64,000 bases of DNA from Trinickia acidisoli. GTDB taxonomy: Bacteria > Pseudomonadota > Gammaproteobacteria > Burkholderiales > Burkholderiaceae. The DNA lies in contig NZ_JAFLRG010000002.1 of the NCBI RefSeq assembly GCF_017315725.1, positions 310,001 through 374,000 on the forward strand, in the 5' to 3' direction. The notes below the pieces were generated by a model. The model saw only the letters and a list, made by a program, of their open reading frames with translations. It was not told where the DNA came from and did not search any database. The translations under genes and the position numbers were made by a program. Of this stretch, positions 25,781 through 34,884 are shown piece after piece. How positions within the stretch are numbered: position 1 is the stretch's first letter; each line of letters begins with the position of its first letter.

Positions 25781-26959
25781 ATGAAGACCTACAGCAAACA
25801 GATCGGCCGTGTGGCCGCCGCCGCAGCGACCCTCGCGTGCACGTCGGCGTTCGCGCAGAGCAGCGTCACGCTTTACGGCGCGGTGGACGACGCCTTGACC
25901 TACGTCAGCAATCAGAAGGGCAGCTCGAACGTTTATCTGCGGCAGGGCAACCTTTACGCATCGAAGTTCGGTTTGCAAGGCAAGGAAGATCTCGGCGACG
26001 GCACGACCGCCGTCTTCGATCTGCAAAACGGCTTCGATCCGAACACGGGAGCGCTTTCGTCGTCGGGCGTCCTGTTCAATCGCGAGGCATACGTAGGACT
26101 CCAAAACGTTCGCGCGGGCACGCTGACGGCCGGACGCCAATACACACCGTATTACATGTTCGTCGGCCCGCTGACCGGCAGCTCATGGCTCACGGGTGCA
26201 ACGGGCGCACACCCCGGCGACATCGACGGACTCGATACGACAGTGCGCATCAATAGTTCGTTGGTCTATACGTCGCCGAACTGGGGCGGGTTGCAGGCGA
26301 GCGCGATGTACGCGCTAGGCGGCATTGCGGGCAGTACGGGGAAGGGGGAGACCTATAGCGGCGCGCTGCGCTACGCGAGCGGCCCGGTTTCGCTCGGGCT
26401 CGGCTATCTGCGCATGGACAACGCACAGCAAACCACCGGCTTCGATTCCGCGTCGACGGGCAGCTTCGGTGTCTCGGCGCTCAATGCCGGCTATGTGTCG
26501 GCGAAGGCGGTTCAACACGTCGCCGCGGCCGGCAACTATACGCTCGGCAATCTCGTGCTCGGGCTTTCGTATTCGAACGTCGAGTATCAGGCCGGCGCGC
26601 ATTCGCTGTTCGGTTCGACGGCGGTCTTCAATACGTACGCCGCGCTGGCCGTCTATCACTTCACGCCCGCGTTCGACGTCGGCACGGGTTTCGCGTTCAC
26701 GGCGGCATCGAAGGCGAACGGCATCAGCGATGCGGCACGCTATGAGCAATATTCGCTCAAGGAGGCGTACCACTTGTCCAAGCGCACGACGCTCTACGCG
26801 TTGCAGGCTTATCAGCATTCGAGCGGGCAAACGCTCGGCAGCGCCGGGGCCGGCGATATCATCGACGCGGCACCGGACGTGGGCGATTCGCAAGATTCAA
26901 CGCCGTCGTCGACGCATGGACAATTCGTCAGCATGTTCGGTATCGCGACGCTGTTCTGA
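25781..26959 (+). CDS. Gram-negative porin (Burkholderiales OmpC-like)
   Basis: 392 residues with a signal peptide (KQIGRVAAAAATLACTSAFAQ) and the family opening SSVTLYGAVDDALTYVSN, then GLQGKEDLGDGTTAVFDLQNGF and the ending FVSMFGIATLF with terminal aromatic residue. It is a 16-strand outer-membrane trimer by family. GGAG lies before ATG 25781. Placement after the dehydratase and before pcaBC suggests uptake of the aromatic or alicyclic acids used by the island. A strong hairpin follows. Confidence 0.9.
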   Translation: MKTYSKQIGRVAAAAATLACTSAFAQSSVTLYGAVDDALTYVSNQKGSSNVYLRQGNLYASKFGLQGKEDLGDGTTAVFDLQNGFDPNTGALSSSGVLFNREAYVGLQNVRAGTLTAGRQYTPYYMFVGPLTGSSWLTGATGAHPGDIDGLDTTVRINSSLVYTSPNWGGLQASAMYALGGIAGSTGKGETYSGALRYASGPVSLGLGYLRMDNAQQTTGFDSASTGSFGVSALNAGYVSAKAVQHVAAAGNYTLGNLVLGLSYSNVEYQAGAHSLFGSTAVFNTYAALAVYHFTPAFDVGTGFAFTAASKANGISDAARYEQYSLKEAYHLSKRTTLYALQAYQHSSGQTLGSAGAGDIIDAAPDVGDSQDSTPSSTHGQFVSMFGIATLF

Positions 26960-26971
26960 TCGCGTTTCCTG

Positions 26972-27004
26972 ACGAGCGCCGCGCGGTCATCGCGCGGCGC
27001 TCGT
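26972..27004. terminator. Bidirectional hairpin between porin and pcaC
   Basis: ACGAGCGCCGCGCG (26972-26985), loop GTCAT, CGCGCGGCGCTCGT (26991-27004): a perfect 14-bp GC-rich stem, placed between the convergent porin and pcaC genes. No T tract is present, so termination may be partial or depend on Rho. Confidence 0.7.
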
Positions 27005-27060
27005 AGCCAGCGTTCGTCGGTGCCGCTTACCTGTGTGCCGGTCACCGGTACGAACGCGAT

Positions 27061-27447
27061 TCAAGCCTGCCCGTCTTCCTCACGAAAGATCCGGTCGGCC
27101 AGGTGGAAGGCCGAATTCGCCGCGGGCACGCCGCAATAGATGGCCGTTTGCATCAGCACTTCCTTGATCTCGTCGCGCGTCACGCCGTTGTTCTTCGCGG
27201 CGCGCAGATGGAGCGCCAACTCTTCGCCGCGGTTGAGCGCGACCATCATCGCGATCGTCAGCAGGCTGCGCGTATGGCGCGGCAATCCCTCGCGCGTCCA
27301 GATCTCGCCCCACGCATAGCGTGTGATCAGTGCCTGAAATTCTTCGGTCAAAGCGGTGCGGTGGGCAAGCGAACGGTCCACATGGGCGTCGCCGAGTACC
27401 GCGCGTCGCACCTGCATGCCTGCTTCATAGCGTTCTTCGTCTTTCAT
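27061..27447 (-). CDS. pcaC: 4-carboxymuconolactone decarboxylase
   Basis: 128 residues of the AhpD-like carboxymuconolactone decarboxylase family: YAWGEIWTREGLPRHTRSLLTIAMMVALNRGEELALHLRAA and the conserved EIKEVLMQTAIYCGVPAANSAFH. It decarboxylates 4-carboxymuconolactone to 3-oxoadipate enol-lactone, the substrate of pcaD. It is 49 bp downstream of pcaB on the same strand, so a pcaB-pcaC operon. Confidence 0.93.
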   Translation of the reverse strand: MKDEERYEAGMQVRRAVLGDAHVDRSLAHRTALTEEFQALITRYAWGEIWTREGLPRHTRSLLTIAMMVALNRGEELALHLRAAKNNGVTRDEIKEVLMQTAIYCGVPAANSAFHLADRIFREEDGQA

Positions 27448-27496
27448 TTTCGTAATCGCAGATTTCGGTAGTCGCAGATCGATTCAAACAAGCATT

Positions 27497-28858
27497 TCAC
27501 GAGCGCGCAGCCCGATAGCGTTCGAGCACGGCATCGACGAACTGTTGCGCCTGCCCGCTGTAATTGGCCGGATCGAACAGGGTGTCGAGTCGAGGTTCGT
27601 CGAGCGCGCGCGTGACGTCGGGATTGTCGCCGAGCACTTGACGCAGGGTGCGTCCGCTTCGGATGGCTTCATGCGATGCGTGCTCGACGAGTTCGTGAGC
27701 CCGCAGGCGTCCGATCGATGCGCCGAGCGCGAGCATCACGGCCTCGCCGAGGATCAGGCCACGCGTCATATCCAGATTCGTCGCCAGTCGTGCGGTATCG
27801 ACGTCGATACCGTCCACGATTTCGGTGACGCTCGCCAGTGCGCCCGCGCAGAGCCTTGCGATGTCCGGCAACGTTTCCCATTCGGCTTGCCAGCCGCCGA
27901 GCGCGCGTTCGTGCTCTTGCACCATCGCGGCGAGCATCGTGGCGACGAGCCCCGGTACGCGCGCGGCAGCCGTCAGCGCCGCGGCGCAGCCGACGGGATT
28001 GCGTTTATGCGGCATGGTCGACGAGCCGCCTTTGCCCGACGATGACGGCTCGGTCAACTCGCCGACTTCGGTTTGCATCTGCAGCGAGACGTCACGCGCG
28101 ATCTTGCCGAGCGTGCCTGTCAGAAGGCCCAGCACCATTGCCGCTTCCGCGATGCGATCGCGTTGCGTATGCCACGGCACGGTAGGCAAGGGCAATTCGA
28201 GCGTGTGCGCCAGCGCTTGCGCGACGCCCTGTGCCGCATCGCCGAGGCTGGCCAGCGTACCCGCTGCGCCGCCGAACTGTAGGGCGAGGGAGCGCTCGCG
28301 CAACTGCGCGAGCCGTGTGCGATGGCGCTCGAACGCATCGAGCCATTGCGCGCATTTCAACCCCAACGTGATCGGCAACGCGTGTTGCAGCCATGTGCGG
28401 CCGATCATCGGCGTATCGCGGTACTTCGCGGCTTGACGCGCGAGCACGTCGCACAGCGTATCGACGCCACGGTCGATGAGATCGAGCGCATCGCGCAACT
28501 GCAGCACCATGCCGCTGTCGATGATGTCCTGGCTCGTCGCACCCCAATGCACGTATTTGGCGGCGTCAGGCGCTTGTTCGGCGACGCGCGTCGTCAACTG
28601 CTTGACGAGTGGTATGGCAAGGTTGCCCGCGCTTGCGGCCGCCGCGGTCAAGGCGTCGGCATCGATTCGATCCGCATCGCAGGCCGCTTCGATCGGCGCG
28701 ACCGCGTCGGCCGGAATGACGCCGCCTTTGGCGAGTGCGCGCGCGAGCGCCGCTTCGACGTCGAGCATCCGTTGCACGGTGGCCTTCGGCGAAAACACGG
28801 CGAGCATGGCGTCGGTCGAGGTTAGCCTGTCGTTGAGTCGTCCTTGATACGCGAACAT
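27497..28858 (-). CDS. pcaB: 3-carboxy-cis,cis-muconate cycloisomerase
   Basis: 453 residues of the fumarase/aspartase superfamily with the signature GKGGSSTMPHKRNPVGC (about residues 284-300) and the pcaB-like ending QAQQFVDAVLERYR. It cyclises 3-carboxy-cis,cis-muconate, the product of PcaHG. No clear Shine-Dalgarno site precedes ATG 28858. IclR-type boxes lie about 120-150 bp upstream. Confidence 0.93.
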   Translation of the reverse strand: MFAYQGRLNDRLTSTDAMLAVFSPKATVQRMLDVEAALARALAKGGVIPADAVAPIEAACDADRIDADALTAAAASAGNLAIPLVKQLTTRVAEQAPDAAKYVHWGATSQDIIDSGMVLQLRDALDLIDRGVDTLCDVLARQAAKYRDTPMIGRTWLQHALPITLGLKCAQWLDAFERHRTRLAQLRERSLALQFGGAAGTLASLGDAAQGVAQALAHTLELPLPTVPWHTQRDRIAEAAMVLGLLTGTLGKIARDVSLQMQTEVGELTEPSSSGKGGSSTMPHKRNPVGCAAALTAAARVPGLVATMLAAMVQEHERALGGWQAEWETLPDIARLCAGALASVTEIVDGIDVDTARLATNLDMTRGLILGEAVMLALGASIGRLRAHELVEHASHEAIRSGRTLRQVLGDNPDVTRALDEPRLDTLFDPANYSGQAQQFVDAVLERYRAARS

Positions 28859-28978
28859 GGGCGCCGGATTCAGCTATGAAGAGAAAGGAGAGCGATGACG
28901 CGGGCGTCGTGGGGCGAGCGCAGCGCAGTCACGCATTCGATAACCGAATCGTTCATTCGGCGATTTGTTCGATGGCTT

Positions 28979-29012
28979 GTGCGATTATCGAACAAGTTAG
29001 TGAATATCGAGC
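28979..29012 (-). promoter_or_regulatory. IclR-type box pair upstream of pcaB
   Basis: On the minus strand GTTCGATAATCGCAC occupies 28993-28979, and a weaker copy, GCTCGATATTCACTA, occupies 29012-28998. The two are offset by 19 bp, the same offset as in front of pcaI and pcaF. A further relic, ATTCGATAACCGAAT, is at 28935-28949. The remaining bases to the LysR gene include AGTTAGTTCAC at 29090-29100. Confidence 0.7.
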
Positions 29013-29117
29013 AAGTGCCTAGATCGTAAGCTCGTGAGATGGCGATGGTCAAGTCTGTTCTCTCCACTTTGTTCGCCGCCTGGTTCACCAGTTAGTTCAC
29101 CCGCTATGTTCGCGCGG

Positions 29118-30098
29118 TCAGCGTTTTTGTTCGCGTGATGCGGGTGGGCGGCGCACGGGACGACGCGCACGCGATTGTTCCGGCTGTGCCTCTGCGCTCG
29201 TCAGGTCGCGCAAGATCTCGGCTAGCGCTTCGACGATCTCGGACGGTTCGACTTCGCTGCGGCGCAGGATACCGACAGGCTCCTCGGCATTGGCGATCGC
29301 GAGCGGCAGCCTGGCCAGTTCGCCGCGTTCGAGATCGTCGCGGGCCGCCGATTCCGGCGTAATCCAGACAGCGTCGGAGCGCCGCGCGAGCAAGCGGGCG
29401 ACGGATACGGATAGCGTTTCCGTGCAACTGCCCGGCACGCGCAACGCGTGGGCGTCGAAGAACGCATCGGTGTGGAGCCGCGGCACCGTGCCGCTCGGCG
29501 CCACGACGAGCGGATAGGCGAGTACGGATTGCGGAGATACCGATCGTGCGCGCAGCAAAGGGTGCCGGGTTTGCACGGCCATGACCAGCGGCTCCGCGTA
29601 CAGCAATTCGAACGACATGCCTTGCATCATCGATGGCTCCGCCATGCGGCCGATCGCACAATCGAGGCGCCCCGCTTTGAGGGCCGATAGCAATGCTTCA
29701 TTCGTCGCCGTATGCAGCCGCACGCCCGTTCGAGGCTGACGTTCGCGCAGCCGCAGGAGGGCATCGGGGAGGATGCCGCTCGCGACGGTCGGCAACGCGC
29801 CGAGTTCGAGGATGGTGGCCGGCGGCGCGCCCGGGCCTTGCAACGCGGATGCCGCCGATTCCATGGCCTGTTCGACACCGATGGCATAGCGAAGGAAATG
29901 CTCGCCGGCCGGTGTCAAACGCGCGCCATGTCTACCGCGTTCGACGAGACGAACGTTCGCGAGCGATTCGAGCTCGGACAGCGTTTTCGAAACGGCCGGC
30001 TGCGTCAGGTTCAGTCGCCCGGCGGCGCGGCCGAGATGGCGCTCGCGAGCGATCGCGAGAAAGCAACTGACGTGACGAAAACTGATTCTGGTTTCCAT
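29118..30098 (-). CDS. pcaQ: LysR-family regulator next to pcaHG (PcaQ-like)
   Basis: 326 residues. HTH in residues 1-60 (METRISFRHVSCFLAIARERHLGRAAGRLNLTQPAVSKTLSELE) and a LysR substrate domain. Divergent from pcaHG with 131 bp between start codons, the typical arrangement of PcaQ, which activates protocatechuate genes in response to 3-oxoadipate-pathway intermediates. The C-terminus is basic (RRPVRRPPASREQKR). The PcaQ name rests on context and general similarity. Confidence 0.8.
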   Translation of the reverse strand: METRISFRHVSCFLAIARERHLGRAAGRLNLTQPAVSKTLSELESLANVRLVERGRHGARLTPAGEHFLRYAIGVEQAMESAASALQGPGAPPATILELGALPTVASGILPDALLRLRERQPRTGVRLHTATNEALLSALKAGRLDCAIGRMAEPSMMQGMSFELLYAEPLVMAVQTRHPLLRARSVSPQSVLAYPLVVAPSGTVPRLHTDAFFDAHALRVPGSCTETLSVSVARLLARRSDAVWITPESAARDDLERGELARLPLAIANAEEPVGILRRSEVEPSEIVEALAEILRDLTSAEAQPEQSRARRPVRRPPASREQKR

Positions 30099-30113
30099 TA
30101 CCGGAGGTTATGG

Positions 30114-30134
30114 ATTGACGGAACGGAAGTCAAT
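30114..30134. promoter_or_regulatory. LysR-type operator upstream of pcaH
   Basis: ATTGAC (30114-30119) and GTCAAT (30129-30134) are perfect inverted half-sites nine bases apart, in the divergent lysR/pcaH region. The site is 16 bp from the LysR start and about 95 bp from the pcaH start, suitable for autoregulation and activation. Confidence 0.6.
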
Positions 30135-30229
30135 TTACGCGCGCGTGCGTGCGCCATAGAGTGGACCTCGAAAATATCGGCCCTGCGGCGGCTAGCGGCG
30201 GGGCGTTTATGCGCAGGAGAGCGATCACC

Positions 30230-30985
30230 ATGTCAGACCTACCGACGGCTGTTCCTGGCCGCCTTTACGGCGACTTTGCCCAGCGCGACACGGCCGCGCA
30301 TCCGGCGGCTTATACGCCGGGCTATAAGACGAGCGTGCTGCGCTCGCCGCGCAACGCGTTGATTTCCACGCTCAACACCTTATCGGAGCGGACCGCCCCG
30401 GTTTTTCGCGCCGACGAGCTGGGGCCGCTGGACAACGACCTCATCCTCAACTTCGCCAAGGACGGCTTGCCGATCGGCGAGCGCGTCGTCGTGCACGGCT
30501 ATGTGCGCGATGAATTCGGACGTCCCGTGCCGAATGCCCTGGTGGAAGTCTGGCAGGCGAATGCGGGCGGACGGTATCGACATCGCAACGACAAGTACAT
30601 CGCCCCGATCGATCCGAACTTCGGCGGCTGCGGGCGCATGCTCACCGACGAAAACGGCTATTACGTCTATCGCACGATCAAACCGGGACCGTATCCGTGG
30701 CGCAACCGGATCAACGATTGGCGGCCCTCGCATATTCATTACTCACTGAGCGGCGACGGTTGGGCTCAGCGCCTGATTACGCAAATGTACTTCGAAGGCG
30801 ATCCGCTCATTGCGCAATGTCCGATCATCAAGACGATGCCGAGCGAGGAACAGGTGCGAGGATTGATCGCGCTTCAAGACACCGGCAACAACATCGCGCT
30901 CGACAGCCGTTGTTATCGCTTCGACATCACGCTGCGCGGGCGGCGTATGACCTATTTCGAGCCCACGAAGCAAGGGGATAAATAA
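30230..30985 (+). CDS. pcaH: Protocatechuate 3,4-dioxygenase beta subunit
   Basis: 251 residues from ATG 30230 with AGGAGA upstream; an in-frame ATG further up has no such site. The ligands of the non-haem Fe(III) centre are recognisable in NGYYVYRTIKPGPYPWRN (Tyr) and DWRPSHIHYSLSG (His, His). LVEVWQANAGGRYRH is the intradiol signature. With PcaG it cleaves protocatechuate to 3-carboxy-cis,cis-muconate. Its stop overlaps the pcaG start by one base. Confidence 0.95.
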   Translation: MSDLPTAVPGRLYGDFAQRDTAAHPAAYTPGYKTSVLRSPRNALISTLNTLSERTAPVFRADELGPLDNDLILNFAKDGLPIGERVVVHGYVRDEFGRPVPNALVEVWQANAGGRYRHRNDKYIAPIDPNFGGCGRMLTDENGYYVYRTIKPGPYPWRNRINDWRPSHIHYSLSGDGWAQRLITQMYFEGDPLIAQCPIIKTMPSEEQVRGLIALQDTGNNIALDSRCYRFDITLRGRRMTYFEPTKQGDK

Positions 30986-31659
30986 TGAGTCGCTTCGCGT
31001 TTTCTCCGCTTCCTCCGAACGTCCCGTTCGCTCCGGTTCGTCTGCCCGAGACGGCCTCGCAGACGGCCGGCCCCTATGTGCACATAGGGCTCGCGCCCAA
31101 ACAGGCCGGCTTCGATATCTTCGAAAACAATTTCGGCCCGGTGCTCGTTGCACCTGATACGCGCGGCGAGCGTATCGCCATCGAAGGGCGCGTGTTCGAC
31201 GGATCGGGCTCGCTCGTCCGCGATGTTCTCGTCGAGATCTGGCAGGCGAATGCGCAGGGCAAATACGCGCATCCGGGCGATCGCCAAGATTTACCGGCCG
31301 ATCCGTCGTTCCGGGGTTGGGGACGGGCGTGCGCCAGTTTCGAAACGGGCGTGTTCCGCTTCGACACGATCAAGCCGGGACGCGTGGCTGGGGTCGGCAA
31401 CGCGCAGCAAGCGCCGCACGTGTGTCTCGTTCTATTCGCGCGCGGCATCAATCTGGGGCTGCATACGCGACTCTATTTCGACGATGAGGCCGAAGCGAAT
31501 CGGAGCGACCCCGTCCTGACCGGTATCGAATGGGAAGTGCGGCGCCGGACGCTGATCGCGCAACGCGGCGAGCGCGATGGCGCCGTTGTCTACACGCTCG
31601 ATATCCGTCTGCAAGATACGCCGGACGGCGGAATCGAGACGGTGTTCTTCGATATTTGA
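30985..31659 (+). CDS. pcaG: Protocatechuate 3,4-dioxygenase alpha subunit
   Basis: 224 residues, intradiol dioxygenase fold: TASQTAGPYVHIGLAP at the start, LVEIWQANAQGKYAHP, and a shortened iron-site region as expected of the non-catalytic alpha subunit (APHVCLVLFARGINLGLHTRLYF). It overlaps pcaH by one base and is therefore co-translated. The next gene, pcaI, is 133 bp on, behind its own promoter. Confidence 0.94.
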   Translation: MSRFAFSPLPPNVPFAPVRLPETASQTAGPYVHIGLAPKQAGFDIFENNFGPVLVAPDTRGERIAIEGRVFDGSGSLVRDVLVEIWQANAQGKYAHPGDRQDLPADPSFRGWGRACASFETGVFRFDTIKPGRVAGVGNAQQAPHVCLVLFARGINLGLHTRLYFDDEAEANRSDPVLTGIEWEVRRRTLIAQRGERDGAVVYTLDIRLQDTPDGGIETVFFDI

Positions 31660-31684
31660 GCCCGTGCCGATCCGGATCATGTGT

Positions 31685-31747
31685 GTTCGATAATCGAACA
31701 GTATTTCGATAATCGCCGTTGACTGAGAGCGGGTAGCCCTCTACATT
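31685..31747 (+). promoter_or_regulatory. IclR box pair and sigma-70 promoter of pcaIJ
   Basis: GTTCGATAATCGAAC (31685-31699) is a perfect palindrome. TTTCGATAATCGCCG (31704-31718) follows 4 bp later. TTGACT (31719-31724) abuts the second box, and TACATT (31742-31747) lies 17 bp beyond, a good sigma-70 promoter. Boxes just upstream of -35 fit an activator of the PcaR/PcaU type. Confidence 0.8.
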
Positions 31748-31792
31748 GTTCGGCAACCCGAAGCTGGAGGCGCTACCGCTGGCGCATATACG

Positions 31793-32476
31793 ATGATCGA
31801 CAAGACTATTTCTTCGCTCGAAGCCGCCGTTGCCGATATTGCCGATGGCGCTACCGTCATGATCGGCGGCTTCGGCTCGGCCGGGCAGCCGGCAGAGCTG
31901 ATCGATGCACTGATTGCGCAAGGCGCGCGCGAACTCACTATCGTCAACAACAACGCCGGCAACGGCGAGATTGGCCTGGCGGCATTGCTCAAAGCGCGGC
32001 GCGTGCGCAAGATCATTTGTTCGTTTCCTCGGCAGGCGGATTCGCAAGTGTTCGACGCGCTGTTCCGTGCCGGCGAAATCGAGCTCGAACTCGTACCGCA
32101 GGGCAATCTCGCGCTGCGGATACAAGCGGCCGGCGCTGGACTCGGTGCGGTCTTCACGCCGACCGGTTATGGCACGCGCTTGGCCGAAGGTAAGGAAACG
32201 CGCGTGATCGACGGCAAGCCGTACGTGCTCGAATATCCGATCAAAGCGCAATTCGCGCTGATCAAGGCGCATCGCGGCGATCGCTGGGGCAATCTTGTTT
32301 ACCGCAAGGCGGCGCGCAATTTCGGCCCGATCATGGCGATGGCGGCAACGACGACGATCGCGCAAGTTTCGGAGATCGTGCCGCTCGGCGCACTCGATCC
32401 CGAGACCATCGTCACCCCGGGGATTTTTACGCAGCGCGTCGTTGCGGTGCCCCAAGCGCATGCGCGCGCCGCGTGA
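31793..32476 (+). CDS. pcaI: 3-oxoadipate CoA-transferase subunit A
   Basis: 227 residues of the SCOT alpha family. GGFGSAGQPAELIDAL is the CoA-transferase 1 signature, followed by SFPRQADSQVFDALFRAGEIELELVPQGNLALR and the NLVYRKAARNFGP segment. It pairs with PcaJ to move CoA from succinyl-CoA to 3-oxoadipate. pcaJ begins 10 bp downstream. Confidence 0.94.
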   Translation: MIDKTISSLEAAVADIADGATVMIGGFGSAGQPAELIDALIAQGARELTIVNNNAGNGEIGLAALLKARRVRKIICSFPRQADSQVFDALFRAGEIELELVPQGNLALRIQAAGAGLGAVFTPTGYGTRLAEGKETRVIDGKPYVLEYPIKAQFALIKAHRGDRWGNLVYRKAARNFGPIMAMAATTTIAQVSEIVPLGALDPETIVTPGIFTQRVVAVPQAHARAA

Positions 32477-32486
32477 GGAGATTCAG

Positions 32487-33125
32487 ATGAACAAATGGAC
32501 GCGCGATCAGATCGCTCAACGTGTTGCCCGCGACATTCCCGAAGGTTCGTACGTGAACCTCGGCATCGGCCTGCCGACGAAGGTCGCCAATTACTTGCCG
32601 GCCGAGCGCGAGATTTTCCTTCATAGCGAGAACGGTTTGCTGGGCATGGGCCGCGCGCCCGAGCCGGGCGAGGAAGATCCCGAATTGATCAATGCCGGCA
32701 AAGAGCCGGTGACGTTGCTCGAGGGCGGTGCGTTCTTCCACCATGGCGATTCGTTCGCGATGATGCGAGGCGGCCATCTCGACATCTGCGTGCTCGGTGC
32801 ATTTCAGGTATCGAAAACCGGTGACTTGGCGAACTGGCACACGGGTGCGGCCGATGCGATTCCCGCGGTCGGCGGCGCCATGGATCTCGCGATCGGGGCC
32901 AAACAGGTTTTCGTCATGATGGATCATCTGACGAAGTCCGGGCAATGCAAGCTCGTGCCGGAATGCACTTATCCGCTGACGGGTATCGGATGTGTCGATC
33001 GTATCTATACGGATCTGGCCGTGATCGACGTGACGGCGCATGGCCTTGTCGTCGTCGATATCGTCGAGGGGCTCACTTTCGAAGCACTGCAGGAAGTGAC
33101 GCCTGTGCCGCTTGCGCGGTCCTGA
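32487..33125 (+). CDS. pcaJ: 3-oxoadipate CoA-transferase subunit B
   Basis: 212 residues from ATG 32487, with GAGGAGA upstream. The SCOT beta signature LHSENGLLGMG contains the catalytic Glu. YVNLGIGLPTKVANYLP and GAFQVSKTGDLANWHTG are further family segments. It forms the heteromeric transferase with PcaI. The pcaD gene follows after 103 bp. Confidence 0.95.
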   Translation: MNKWTRDQIAQRVARDIPEGSYVNLGIGLPTKVANYLPAEREIFLHSENGLLGMGRAPEPGEEDPELINAGKEPVTLLEGGAFFHHGDSFAMMRGGHLDICVLGAFQVSKTGDLANWHTGAADAIPAVGGAMDLAIGAKQVFVMMDHLTKSGQCKLVPECTYPLTGIGCVDRIYTDLAVIDVTAHGLVVVDIVEGLTFEALQEVTPVPLARS

Positions 33126-33228
33126 TCTAGCCTGAAGTTAGGAATCCTAATTATCTACCTGACCTGGATGCCGGATCGAATCGGCATCGCGGTGAATCAT
33201 CGGCATTTCGTCTCATCGGGACACTGAC

Positions 33229-33993
33229 ATGCAGCATGCGCACGGCATCGCCTATACCACCGCAGGCCCGGACGGCGCACCTGCCATCGTCCTATCGAAC
33301 TCGTTGGGCACGACGCTCGACATGTGGCTGCCGCAACTCGACGCGCTGGCGCAGCGGTATCGCGTCGTACGCTACGATACGCGCGGCCATGGGGCCTCGC
33401 TTGCGCCATCGGGTGAATGCACGCTCGACGTACTGGGCCGCGACGTCCTTGCCGTGCTCGACGCGTTGAATATCGAGCGCGCGCATTTTTGCGGCATCTC
33501 GATGGGTGGTTTGACCGGGCAATGGCTCGGCGTGCATGCAGCCGAGCGCATCGGTAAGTTGATCGTCGCCAATACTGCCGCGCGCATCGGATCGTTCGAG
33601 GGATGGCATGAGCGGGCAGCGCTGGTGCGCGCTCGCGGCATGGACGAGGTGGCGGCCGGCGCGGCAGGGCGTTGGTTCACGGCCGATTTCATGGCGCGAG
33701 AGCCGGACGTCGCGGCACGACTGACCGATCAATTGCGCGGCACGCCCGCTGACGGCTACGCGGCTTGTTGCGATGCGTTGTCTTCGGCGGACCTACGTGA
33801 AGAGATCGGCCAGATCGCGGCACCGATGCTCGTGATAGCGGGCCGATACGATCCGGTGACGAGCGTCGACGATGCACGATTCATCGCCGAGCGCGTGCCG
33901 GGTGCGCGTACCGTCACGCTAGATGCTTCGCATTTGTCGAACATCGAGGCGGCGGACGCATTCACCGCGGCAGTCTTGGCGTTCTTGGCGTAG
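33229..33993 (+). CDS. pcaD: 3-oxoadipate enol-lactonase
   Basis: 254-residue alpha/beta hydrolase: VVRYDTRGHGAS, nucleophile Ser in FCGISMGGLTG, acid Asp in AGRYDPVTS, and His in DASHLSNIE. It hydrolyses 3-oxoadipate enol-lactone. It ends at 33993 and the convergent IclR gene ends at 33994, so the two stop codons abut with no spacer and no terminator between them. Confidence 0.92.
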   Translation: MQHAHGIAYTTAGPDGAPAIVLSNSLGTTLDMWLPQLDALAQRYRVVRYDTRGHGASLAPSGECTLDVLGRDVLAVLDALNIERAHFCGISMGGLTGQWLGVHAAERIGKLIVANTAARIGSFEGWHERAALVRARGMDEVAAGAAGRWFTADFMAREPDVAARLTDQLRGTPADGYAACCDALSSADLREEIGQIAAPMLVIAGRYDPVTSVDDARFIAERVPGARTVTLDASHLSNIEAADAFTAAVLAFLA

Positions 33994-34860
33994 TCAGAGC
34001 GCGAGCAGCGCCAACTCTTGGGCCCCCTCACGCAGAACCGGCAGGATGCGGCTCTCCATTTCCGCCGTCGATACGCGCGCGGCCTGCACGCCGACATTGA
34101 GCGCGGCAATCGCACGGCCGTTCGCGCCATAAACGGGCACGGCGATCGAGCGCAGCCCAATCTCCAATTCTTGATCGACGAGCGCATAGCCATTGGCGCG
34201 CACGGAGCCGAGCGTACTGCGCAATCCTTCCCGCGAAACGATCGTGCGCGGCGTGTATTGAATCAGCTTCGTGCGATCGAGATAGGCGTCGAGCGCTTCG
34301 GCGCTAAGTTCTGCCAGCAATACACGGCCCATCGACGTGCAGTACGCGGGCAGCCGGCTGCCGATATGAAGATCGATCGACATGATGCGCGAGGTCGACG
34401 CGCGTGCGATGTAGAGGATTTCATCGCCGTCGAGCAGCGCGACCGAACTCGACTCGTTGAGCGTGCCGCTGATATGGCGTAAGACAGGCTGTGCTGCGTG
34501 CGCCAGCGGCGTGGTAGCGAGGTACGCGTGGCCGAGCTTGAGTACGCGAGGGCGTAGCGAAAACAATCGATTGTCTTCCTCGGCCACGAAGCCCAGCTTG
34601 GCGAGCGTATAGAGGCAACGCCTGACGGCCGCACGCGGAATGCCCGTGCGCTGACTGATCTGAGACGTCGTCAAGACGCGGCGTTCTTGCGAAAACGCTT
34701 GAAGCACGGCCAAACCCCGCTCGAGCGAGGTCATGAAATTCGGATCGCTGGGCGGGGCCGCATCCGCATTCGCATCCGATGATTCGGTGTTGTCGGGCGT
34801 GGCGTGCTCGATGGTCTCTTCGGGTGTTTCCGGTTCCGGACGGCGGCTCGCTCGTTTCAT
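33994..34860 (-). CDS. pcaR: IclR-family regulator, PcaR-like
   Basis: 288 residues: an acidic/Ser-rich tail at 1-45, the winged helix (SLERGLAVLQAFSQERRVLTT, then GIPRAAVRRCLYTLAKLGF), and an effector domain with SRIMSIDLHIGSRLPAYCTSMGRVLLA, typical of PcaR/PcaU/PobR. It is divergent from pcaF with IclR boxes in the shared promoter and probably binds the GTTCGATAATCGCAC-type boxes at 18676, 28979, 31685 and 34885. The inducer in this family is 3-oxoadipate or protocatechuate. Confidence 0.85.
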   Translation of the reverse strand: MKRASRRPEPETPEETIEHATPDNTESSDANADAAPPSDPNFMTSLERGLAVLQAFSQERRVLTTSQISQRTGIPRAAVRRCLYTLAKLGFVAEEDNRLFSLRPRVLKLGHAYLATTPLAHAAQPVLRHISGTLNESSSVALLDGDEILYIARASTSRIMSIDLHIGSRLPAYCTSMGRVLLAELSAEALDAYLDRTKLIQYTPRTIVSREGLRSTLGSVRANGYALVDQELEIGLRSIAVPVYGANGRAIAALNVGVQAARVSTAEMESRILPVLREGAQELALLAL

Positions 34861-34884
34861 GGTGTTCGCTTATTTCCGTATGAG

